8,092 nucleotides of DNA from Nitrososphaerota archaeon (GTDB lineage Archaea; Thermoproteota; Bathyarchaeia; Bathyarchaeales; Bathycorpusculaceae), in NCBI GenBank assembly GCA_031283385.1, contig JAITBW010000159.1, positions 1 through 8,092 of the forward strand, written 5' to 3'. A program made the position numbers and the translations under genes. Below are positions 1 to 5,632 of this stretch, piece by piece. The notes beneath the pieces are model-generated. The model was given only the letters and a program-made list of their open reading frames with translations. It was not told where the DNA came from and searched no databases. Within the stretch, counting starts at the first letter, position 1; each line of letters begins with the position of its first letter.

Positions 1-1048
1 TGTGGTCAATGTATCCTAGCCAGCCAGCGTTTGATACATCAGTAACATAACTATATCCCTCGCCATCCCAAATGTAAAGAGACGGACAAGAAGCATAACC
101 ACTAATCAAATAATAATTAACAACAAGTATAGTCTGCTTATCAAGCGTAAAACTCTTCGTCACCGTCGTAGTCCTATCACTCCAAGCTGAAAACCCAACA
201 ACACCTGTTCCAACATCAACAATTTCAGGCACCACCACACTATACTGCCCCACAGGCACAAGCTCAGAATACCTAGTCGTAAATTTCTCACCATTAAGCG
301 TAAAATGCAACGGAATCGAACCACCACCCGTACGATCAATAATAAGCGTATGATAACCCTCTGGCACAACCGTAAAAGAACTAGACAACATATTTACCCT
401 AACAACATGCTTCCCCTCAGACACCGCAGAAACATTAAACGCAACACCCACAGTAGCCCCCGCAGCCACTTCAACAAGCCTAGTCTCAACTACAGACCCA
501 TCAGCAGTAAAAACCACACCTATAGAATCTGCCTCACCAGAAGTATTTGTAACATTAACAGATATAACAGTTACCTCACCCGGCCAAACCTCAATAGGAT
601 TAACCCTAAGACCCGAGAGCACTACCGAATTCATTCCAGGAGGAGCCTCCTCCAACAACAAAACTGATGTTAAATCACCAACTTTTAACTCATACTCACC
701 AACACGCATCTCAAAAAATATAAACTCAACAATTTCCGAAGTCTTCAACCCAGCAATAGTTACATCCACTGTATCTCTAACTTCTCCATTTACCTCAAGA
801 TCAACAGTTATAGTTCCCTCAACACCACCAACATTTGTTACCTTTACCGAAATCTGTATTGGTTGACCCGCAAAAGTTTCCTCAGGGGATATAACTAGAT
901 CCGAGAAAACAAAATCTGCAGGTTTACTAGAAAGTGGTATAACCCCCTGATTTTGAAGATAAAAAAACGCGCCCACTGTTGAACATACAATAATTAAATC
1001 AATAATCAAAAACGCTTTCAGTTTACCTAACGCTGAACTAGATGTCAT
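1..1048 (-). CDS. Membrane-anchored surface protein with CARDB-like repeats, 3' end outside window
   Basis: An open frame of 349 codons starts at the ATG at 1048-1046 and runs off the left edge without a stop. A GGGAG ribosome-binding site (1058-1054) lies five bases upstream of the ATG. Residues 9-30 form one hydrophobic segment after a short basic N-terminus, which fits an uncleaved signal anchor with the rest outside the cell. Residues 44-134 and 144-228 are two beta-rich modules with the 'sVkVTNvGg...' and 'sVNVTNtSG' pattern of CARDB domains. Residues 229-315 form a third beta module (GYHTLIIDRTGGGS), followed by a CPSLYIWDG stretch at 321-329 of a type found in archaeal surface proteins. 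Sequons at NVT (165), NTS (168) and NVS (205) would allow N-glycosylation. Family knowledge supports an adhesion or scaffold role, but no enzymatic function is visible. The surface location is inferred; the CARDB call is fairly secure. Confidence 0.85.
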   Translation of the reverse strand, partial: MTSSSALGKLKAFLIIDLIIVCSTVGAFFYLQNQGVIPLSSKPADFVFSDLVISPEETFAGQPIQISVKVTNVGGVEGTITVDLEVNGEVRDTVDVTIAGLKTSEIVEFIFFEMRVGEYELKVGDLTSVLLLEEAPPGMNSVVLSGLRVNPIEVWPGEVTVISVNVTNTSGEADSIGVVFTADGSVVETRLVEVAAGATVGVAFNVSAVSEGKHVVRVNMLSSSFTVVPEGYHTLIIDRTGGGSIPLHFTLNGEKFTTRYSELVPVGQYSVVVPEIVDVGTGVVGFSAWSDRTTTVTKSFTLDKQTILVVNYYLISGYASCPSLYIWDGEGYSYVTDVSNAGWLGYIDH

Positions 1049-1205
1049 AAATGCTCCCAATTATTAAATATGCCACAAAACTTAAACCTTTATGTAATAA
1101 ACTTGAAACTTTCATAAATTACCACCATTACATGTTCCTTTAGCAACCTGTTATAACATAGTCTTGAGATTAACTCTCAGATACAGATGTTTTGTAGTGT
1201 ATATT

Positions 1206-1216
1206 AAAAGAAAAGA
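1206..1216 (-). terminator. T-rich transcription terminator after the DUF996 gene
   Basis: Just past the TAA stop (1222-1220) the minus strand reads CTTTTCTTTTAATAT. A T-tract without a required hairpin is the usual archaeal intrinsic terminator. A small inverted repeat, TGAGA/TCTCA (1165-1169 and 1175-1179), lies about 30 bases further on. The call rests on composition and position only. Confidence 0.4.
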
Positions 1217-1219
1217 TTG

Positions 1220-2038
1220 TTAAGAATTTGTTTGCTTTGTGTGAAGAGGTTTTCCGCAGTTTGTGCAGTAAATACTATTAATTGTGTCTGCAACATTTTC
1301 CGTTCCACAGTAGCTACAGTAAATTTTGCCTAAACCAGTTTCTGAATTCATTGTAGGTGTATTAGCTGTTGATGTTGTATGGTTCATGGTGTTAATGGTT
1401 GTTTGTGGTTGAAGTTTTTGGTAACCATTTGCAGCGAAAATCCATGATATCCATATTAGTATTGATCCTATTCCTATAAATGATAGAAGTGTGCCTATCA
1501 AGTAAAGAGTTCCTGCTGTTTTAAAAGAGTCTACACCTGATTTTTCGCCAAGTTTAGAAAAGGCTTGCCAGTAGAGGACTCCATTAATTATTGTAATTGT
1601 TATTGATATGGCAAGAATGACTATGAGGCTTATTATGAATGGCGCGATAAATTCCATAGTCTCTTCGATTGTTGGGTTAACTGATAACTGTGAAGCTGAT
1701 GATACTGTGACAAATATTGTTATGATACCTGTTATAATGGCTAGTAAAATGGTTAGTAGGAAACTGTGTAGAATATTTTTGAATATTTTTGGTTCTTCAT
1801 AATACTTTGATAATCTGTGCATTGATATGAAGAATAAAATAAGTACACTGATGCTTGCTATTACTAACACTATAGAGCTACCTATAACTGCGCCTATAGC
1901 TAATTCAGAAATTTCCATAAACGGCGAAATTAGTATGGGATAAATTAGCGCAAAAGTCATAAAGATAGCTATAATTGGCATTAAAACATTAAATATACTG
2001 TATATAAAACCGTATTTCTTAGCTGACTCAAACGACAT
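1220..2038 (-). CDS. DUF996-type multi-pass membrane protein with C-terminal zinc ribbon
   Basis: The protein has 272 residues. It shows about five hydrophobic helices (roughly 12-38, 45-72, 88-112, 130-155 and 176-203). A segment around 158-205 (AFSKLGEKSGVDSFKTAG, then LYLIGTLLSFIGIGSILIWISWI) resembles the DUF996 family as I remember it. A hydrophilic Thr/Asn-rich linker (about 210-236) leads to a compact zinc ribbon with cysteines at 241, 244, 258 and 261 (CSYC...CTNC). The tail probably faces the cytoplasm. The ATG at 2038 is supported by a GAGGT Shine-Dalgarno sequence at 2050-2046, seven bases away. The stop is TAA at 1222-1220. DUF996 proteins have no established biochemical function, so none is assigned. 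The gene stands alone, with spacers of 171 nt downstream and 159 nt upstream. Confidence 0.85.
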   Translation of the reverse strand: MSFESAKKYGFIYSIFNVLMPIIAIFMTFALIYPILISPFMEISELAIGAVIGSSIVLVIASISVLILFFISMHRLSKYYEEPKIFKNILHSFLLTILLAIITGIITIFVTVSSASQLSVNPTIEETMEFIAPFIISLIVILAISITITIINGVLYWQAFSKLGEKSGVDSFKTAGTLYLIGTLLSFIGIGSILIWISWIFAANGYQKLQPQTTINTMNHTTSTANTPTMNSETGLGKIYCSYCGTENVADTINSIYCTNCGKPLHTKQTNS

Positions 2039-2087
2039 TTCTTTTACCTCGAATAAGAATTAACTTGTAACTGCTAAATAAACTGTT

Positions 2088-2095
2088 CTTATAAA
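2088..2095 (-). promoter_or_regulatory. TATA box for the DUF996 gene
   Basis: The minus strand reads TTTATAAG at 2095-2088 within ATATTTTTATAAG. A start site about 26 bases downstream (near 2065) would leave a 5' leader of about 27 nt that contains the GAGGT ribosome-binding site. The spacing fits archaeal promoters. Confidence 0.45.
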
Positions 2096-2197
2096 AATAT
2101 GCCATATATTAGCAATCTATAGATAAAAATGGTACTACAAAATAGGACGTATAGCGTTTACACTTTCCCTATTTATGTAGACACCAATAGTTGAGAG

Positions 2198-2632
2198 TTA
2201 CGTTTTTGTCCATTTACCTTTTGACCATCTAGAAAATGACGTAGGTGTTATCTTAACTATTGGTACTTCACCCTCTTTCCAGCCGCCTGTATCTGTTCGG
2301 TATTCTGGAAATTTTTCTTTAAGCAGTGAATGTGCATATTGATACTCTTTACCTTTCCAAAGAAGCTCTGCTTCACCTTGAATGCGAACTCCCCGTAAAG
2401 TTGACCAGTTTTTCTTATCGTAATCATCAAAAACGATTGATACCTGCGGATTTGCCTCTATCTGTTCAAGTTTAGGCGTATCCGGATCAGATGCAAAATA
2501 CACAAAAACTCCGTCAAAAACGGGCCAAACTGGACGCACTACAGGTTCGCAATCTTCAGTTGCAGTTGCTAAACGGCAAACTGGTAATTGTTGCACAAAT
2601 TCCTTATCTGATTTTGTAAGCCTTATGTCCAT
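2198..2632 (-). CDS. Pyridoxamine 5'-phosphate oxidase-like (PPOX/F420 split-barrel) protein
   Basis: The protein has 144 residues from the ATG at 2632. Counting from that ATG, the core pattern is 'LATATEDCEPVVRPVWPVFDG' (about 20-40), 'VYFASDPDTPKLEQIEANPQVSIVFDD' (about 42-68) and 'LRGVRIQGEAELL' (about 76-88). This is the layout of the small flavin- or F420-binding split-barrel PPOX proteins, with the conserved polar start of strand two, the K-x-x-x-I/L-x-x-NP-V segment and the V-x-GxAEL strand. Members bind FMN, FAD, F420 or heme, and the sequence alone does not decide which. F420 is plausible in an archaeon. The frame extends upstream to a TTG at 2686. I prefer the ATG because the family normally begins near 'LTKSDKEF', the ATG has a GGGAAAG purine stretch upstream, and a TATA-like box at 2698-2691 would put the TTG upstream of the transcription start. 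Confidence 0.85.
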   Translation of the reverse strand: MDIRLTKSDKEFVQQLPVCRLATATEDCEPVVRPVWPVFDGVFVYFASDPDTPKLEQIEANPQVSIVFDDYDKKNWSTLRGVRIQGEAELLWKGKEYQYAHSLLKEKFPEYRTDTGGWKEGEVPIVKITPTSFSRWSKGKWTKT

Positions 2633-2690
2633 TTCTTTCCCAACATATCTTATGAATTGATTCGTATTAATGTACTCTGTTAACAAATAG

Positions 2691-2698
2691 TAAATAAA
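2691..2698 (-). promoter_or_regulatory. Possible TATA box for the PPOX gene
   Basis: The minus strand reads AAAAGTTTATTTACT, with TTTATTTA at 2698-2691. Transcription would start near 2669, giving a leader of about 37 nt to the ATG at 2632 and excluding the upstream TTG at 2686 as a start. The box is weaker than those at 3042 and 5559. Confidence 0.3.
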
Positions 2699-3019
2699 CT
2701 TTTAAGAAAATACTGCTAACATATCATATATAGTATACAAGTCTGAACCGTAATAGCAGAAATGGTAGCGTTTTTGTAATATATTGTATGGTTTAGTTAC
2801 CTGTAGAATTATAAAAACTGCGTTATCAATCACTAAGATCGTTATGCATTTGGTGTTCCTGAAAATTATGTGAAAGAGATTCTTAAAAATAGACAATGTT
2901 CCCTAATTTGCTTTTTAAAGCTAAAAATCAAAAACAAGAAAAATAAGAGCTTCTTTTATCTACGTCTGTTATTGGAGTGTTGAGTATTTTGTTGTTTGCT
3001 GTTTTATTGCTTTGTGTGT

Positions 3020-3038
3020 TTTGGAAACTTTTTCCAAA
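3020..3038. repeat. Perfect 8-bp inverted repeat upstream of the flippase TATA box
   Basis: TTTGGAAA (3020-3027) and TTTCCAAA (3031-3038) are exact reverse complements separated by CTT. The repeat ends three bases before the TATA box at 3042. That position, overlapping the transcription factor B recognition element, is typical of operators or activator sites in archaea. It could be chance in AT-rich DNA, and no regulator can be named. Confidence 0.55.
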
Positions 3039-3041
3039 GCA

Positions 3042-3049
3042 TATAAAAA
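3042..3049 (+). promoter_or_regulatory. TATA box for the flippase gene
   Basis: TATAAAAA is preceded by the purine-rich CCAAAGCA, a reasonable BRE. A start near 3070 would give a leader of about 17 nt that contains AAAGG (3071-3075). It is one of the two best TATA boxes in the window. Confidence 0.55.
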
Positions 3050-3086
3050 CTTCTTTTAGTGTAAACTGTTAAAGGTTGCACGCTAT

Positions 3087-4748
3087 ATGGATGATAAAGC
3101 TTTACAGATGGGTAAGTCTTCTACAGCTGGCAGCTTTTATCTTTTGATTGGTCTTGTATGTTCTTCGGTAATATTAGCGTTGGGTACTTTGATTTTAGGT
3201 AATGTGCTATCTGCTGAGGAGCTTGGTTTGTATAGTCTAGTTTTGATTCCTTCTACGGTTATTGCTTATTTTAGAGATTTGGGTGTAAATTCTGCTATGA
3301 CCCAGCGGATAGCTAACTTGCGTGCCGCTGATAAGTATGGCGAGATACATGACGTGATTTTTTCAGGAGTACTTTTTGAAATAGTAAGCGGTGCTATTTT
3401 ATCTCTTGTTTGTTTTGCTATAGCTAACAATTTAGCAATATACCTTAGTCATCCTGAATTGTCCTCATTAATTGCCTTGATGTCTGTATCTATTTTTGCT
3501 AGTTCTCTTGTTTCTGCGGCTTTAGCTATATTTGTAGGCTTTGAAAAAATGAAGTTTAACAGTCTTACGCAAATATTGCAGGCTGTGACTAAAACTTTTC
3601 TTGGTCCTTTGTTGGTTTTATTGGGTTATAGTGTTTTAGGTGTTGTTTTAGGTTATATTATCTCTGTTGTTGTAAGTGGTTTAGTAGGTGTGTTACTGGT
3701 CTATCTTTTTCTGTTTAGACCTTTGTGTAAATTGAAGGTTGATAAGTGTAATGTTAAGCAAAATTTGTTGCCTATGCTAAAGTATGGTATTCCTTTGACT
3801 TTTTCAGGTATAGTTACCGGTGTTTTGCCTCAGATTTTTACTTCTTTCATGTCGCCCTATGCTAGTCCTGATATGTTGGGGAATTATCAGGCTGCGATAT
3901 ATTGTGCGGTGCTTATTTCTTTTATTAGTGTTCCAATATCGACTGCTCTGTTTCCTGCTTTTTCAAAGTTAAATACTGTTAAGGAGCCTGAATTGGCTAG
4001 AACGGTTTTTTCCTCGTCAGTGAAATATTTATCCATTTTTCTTATTCCCACAACGATGTTGATAATGACATTGTCTGCGCCTCTTATTTCTACGCTTTTT
4101 CCTGAAGGTGGTATATTTGAGGCGTTCTTTAGTAAGACTCTTTTCCATGTAGGTACTGAATCTAAATTTCCTTATGCGCCAACATTTCTAATGCTTTCTT
4201 CAATTGTTAACTTGTTTGTGCTTTTTGGCAGTGTTAGCTTGTCTGCTTTTCAGACAGGAATTGGTAAGACAAATCAGATAATGAAGCAGAGCTTACTCTC
4301 TATTGCTATAAGTGTGCCTTTTGCGTATGCTATAATTACCTATTTCGGCGTCTTTGGTGCAGGAAATGAGTCACTTGTAGTCCTAGGCGGCATATTAGCT
4401 ATTCTAGTTTCAACAATCCCTGGAATGACCTGGGGTCTAATTTGGGCGTGGAAAAATTATCGCGTTAAAGCGGACTTTAAAAGCTCTGGCAAAATTTTCT
4501 TATCCTCCTTAATAGCCTCCATTGTTGCATATGCTGCTACAACAATTCTAAATGCGCCCTACATATTACTCTTAATTGTTGGAGCCATAATTTTTCTGCT
4601 AGTTTATCTTGCCTGTGCGCCCTTATTAGGTGCTGTAAATCGTGCGGATATAGATAACTTGAAGGTAATGACTTCTGAGTTGGGCATAATTTCTAAAATT
4701 ATGGCAATTCCGTTAATGTTTATGCGGAAAATCTGCAGAAATCCTTAA
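3087..4748 (+). CDS. Wzx-like polysaccharide / lipid-linked oligosaccharide flippase (MOP superfamily)
   Basis: The protein has 553 residues and is highly hydrophobic, with about 14 membrane segments (for example 14-38, 48-66, 90-116, 125-150, 168-188, 190-212, 235-255, 268-292, 312-338, 366-388, 402-422, 428-452, 468-488 and 490-512). Family features are the N-terminal GLYSLVLIPST (47-57), DLGVNSAMTQRIA (64-76), GFEKMKFNSLTQIL (151-164) and SVPISTALFPAFSKL (281-295), characteristic of Polysacc_synt/MATE-like exporters. By family knowledge such proteins flip undecaprenyl- or dolichyl-linked glycans across the membrane. In an archaeon the cargo could be for S-layer N-glycosylation or surface polysaccharide. 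No glycosyltransferase lies beside it, so the substrate cannot be inferred. The length is somewhat over the usual 420-500 residues because of the loop around 340-365 and the C-terminal extension. The ATG at 3087 is preferred because of the TATA spacing and AAAGG upstream. Confidence 0.88.
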   Translation: MDDKALQMGKSSTAGSFYLLIGLVCSSVILALGTLILGNVLSAEELGLYSLVLIPSTVIAYFRDLGVNSAMTQRIANLRAADKYGEIHDVIFSGVLFEIVSGAILSLVCFAIANNLAIYLSHPELSSLIALMSVSIFASSLVSAALAIFVGFEKMKFNSLTQILQAVTKTFLGPLLVLLGYSVLGVVLGYIISVVVSGLVGVLLVYLFLFRPLCKLKVDKCNVKQNLLPMLKYGIPLTFSGIVTGVLPQIFTSFMSPYASPDMLGNYQAAIYCAVLISFISVPISTALFPAFSKLNTVKEPELARTVFSSSVKYLSIFLIPTTMLIMTLSAPLISTLFPEGGIFEAFFSKTLFHVGTESKFPYAPTFLMLSSIVNLFVLFGSVSLSAFQTGIGKTNQIMKQSLLSIAISVPFAYAIITYFGVFGAGNESLVVLGGILAILVSTIPGMTWGLIWAWKNYRVKADFKSSGKIFLSSLIASIVAYAATTILNAPYILLLIVGAIIFLLVYLACAPLLGAVNRADIDNLKVMTSELGIISKIMAIPLMFMRKICRNP

Positions 4749-4821
4749 CCCAAAAAAGTTTCTACACTGCTAAGATATACTCTGATCCTGTAGTGTTTAC
4801 ATGATTTAGTGGCTATTTTGG

Positions 4822-4829
4822 TTATAAAT
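4822..4829 (+). promoter_or_regulatory. TATA box for the DUF457-like gene
   Basis: TTATAAAT lies in GGTTATAAATTGG, 56 bases before the ATG at 4878, so transcription would start near 4850. No clear Shine-Dalgarno sequence separates it from the ATG. The 129-nt spacer from the flippase suggests separate transcription, although read-through is possible. Confidence 0.4.
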
Positions 4830-4877
4830 TGGTATATGCTTAATAGTTTCCTGAGTATTCCGATATGTTGACTCTGC

Positions 4878-5528
4878 ATGTTTGCTGTTGGACATATGTC
4901 TTTAGCCTATCTGATAGGTAAATTGTCTTCAAAACTTTTAGGAGTCACACCAAATATTCCTGTGTTAATGGTTTTATCGATTTTACCTGATATTGATATA
5001 GCTATTGACACATTTGCCGGTTTAGATATACATAGAGGACCTACGCATTCTCTGATTGTCGCTCTTATTATTTTCACGCCCATTTTTGTGTTCTATGGCA
5101 AGCGCGTGGTGCCCTATTTTCTAGCGTATGTGTCACATTTTTTAATTGGAGACTTTCTTATAGGTGGTCAACTTCAGCTGCTTTGGCCTTTATTGAAGAA
5201 CAATTTTGGTTTTTTTGAAGCTGGCTTTCTCTACATTGACATTTATGATGGCATAAATATTGCTATTGAGCTTTCTCTGCTTCTTGTAGCTATAGCAGTT
5301 ATGATAAAAACCTGCGATTATCAGGTGTTCTTTAAAAAATGTAAAACCAATTTTGTGTTGATAATACCTATAGTTACTGTATTGCTGCCTACTTTTCTAG
5401 GATACCCCTTTGATGTGCCTCTTTTTGCTATTTCACCTCTAATAGGCGTGGCTCATCTGTTCTTTCTTGTGCTTTTTGGCTTTTCTATTTTAAATGTTAC
5501 CTACGCTATAATTAAAAAACGGTTTTGA
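4878..5528 (+). CDS. DUF457/YdjM-like membrane-bound metal-dependent hydrolase family protein
   Basis: The protein has 216 residues with about five or six membrane helices. The family's metal-site signature is present in order: GH (His6), LPDID (Asp38 and Asp40), HRGPTHS (His52 and His57), and SHFLIGD (His87, Asp92). This arrangement is that of the YdjM/DUF457 family, described as LexA-regulated inner-membrane putative metal-dependent hydrolases. The name is by family; no substrate is established and no activity can be read from the sequence. A tail of three hydrophobic segments (about 128-144, 158-175 and 182-212) ends in a basic KKRF. The ATG at 4878 puts the conserved GH motif at residues 5-6, as expected for the family, although no clear ribosome-binding site precedes it. 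The gene lies between the flippase and the NrdD-like fusion without tight coupling to either. Confidence 0.85.
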   Translation: MFAVGHMSLAYLIGKLSSKLLGVTPNIPVLMVLSILPDIDIAIDTFAGLDIHRGPTHSLIVALIIFTPIFVFYGKRVVPYFLAYVSHFLIGDFLIGGQLQLLWPLLKNNFGFFEAGFLYIDIYDGINIAIELSLLLVAIAVMIKTCDYQVFFKKCKTNFVLIIPIVTVLLPTFLGYPFDVPLFAISPLIGVAHLFFLVLFGFSILNVTYAIIKKRF

Positions 5529-5530
5529 CG

Positions 5531-5550
5531 TGTTATCTTTTCCCTGTTTT
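5531..5550 (+). terminator. Possible T-rich terminator after the DUF457-like gene
   Basis: Two bases after the TGA stop the plus strand becomes pyrimidine-rich (TTATCTTTTCCCTGTTTT), ending just before the next gene's palindromic TATA region. This fits an archaeal T-tract terminator and would separate the two transcripts. Composition is the only evidence. Confidence 0.35.
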
Positions 5551-5555
5551 AGAGT

Positions 5556-5569
5556 TCATATAAATATGA
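5556..5569 (+). promoter_or_regulatory. Palindromic TATA region of the NrdD-like fusion gene
   Basis: TCATAT AA ATATGA is a perfect palindrome with 6-base arms, and it contains the TATA box TATAAATA (5559-5566). Transcription would start near 5588, leaving a leader of about 45 nt. A DNA-binding protein occupying this palindrome would block TBP. Confidence 0.55.
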
Positions 5570-5591
5570 CTTTGTCTAAGTTATAGTTATG

Positions 5592-5608
5592 ACGCTTTAG
5601 TGTAGCGT
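5592..5608. repeat. Inverted repeat downstream of the TATA box, candidate operator
   Basis: ACGCT (5592-5596) and AGCGT (5604-5608) are exact reverse complements around TTAGTGT. The repeat falls at or just after the predicted start of transcription, where a repressor would act. It could also fold as a small RNA hairpin ahead of the GAAGGA ribosome-binding site (5621-5626). The arms are short, so the assignment is tentative. Confidence 0.45.
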
Positions 5609-5632
5609 TTGGAATAAGCTGAAGGAAATGTT

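Larger units (their letters stand above)
2687..3086. other. Divergent intergenic region, no supported gene
   Basis: This stretch separates the minus-strand PPOX gene from the plus-strand flippase and should hold both promoters. I find no tRNA, CRISPR-like array or convincing small gene. A 64-codon minus frame (2896-2702) needs a TTG start and has no recognisable content. A plus frame at 2837-2983 has no ATG start, although its first part (YAFGVPENYVKEIL) looks protein-like. The 3' part holds an inverted repeat and a good TATA box, listed separately. Confidence 0.6.

Noticed and set aside
160..667. Open frames on the plus strand (305-667) and in another minus frame (369-160)
   Set aside because: They overlap the real minus-strand surface-protein gene that runs from 1048 off the left edge; their translations are low-complexity shadows.
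1165..1179. TGAGA/TCTCA inverted repeat downstream of the DUF996 gene
   Set aside because: The arms are only five bases and the T-tract lies before rather than after it, so it is too weak to call a separate feature.
2039..2197. Search for tRNA or other RNA genes in this and the other spacers
   Set aside because: No T-arm consensus with matching acceptor stem was seen on either strand in any intergenic region.
2633..2686. TTG-initiated N-terminal extension of the PPOX gene
   Set aside because: It adds 18 residues not typical of the family, and a candidate TATA box would place it upstream of the transcript start. The ATG at 2632 is preferred, though the extension cannot be excluded.
2702..2896. 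64-codon minus-strand frame
   Set aside because: It needs a TTG start, has no ribosome-binding site or recognisable domain, and lies in AT-rich promoter DNA.
3020..3038. Inverted repeat read as a rho-independent-style terminator
   Set aside because: No plus-strand gene ends upstream, the PPOX gene is transcribed away from it, and it abuts a good TATA box, so a regulatory site is more likely.
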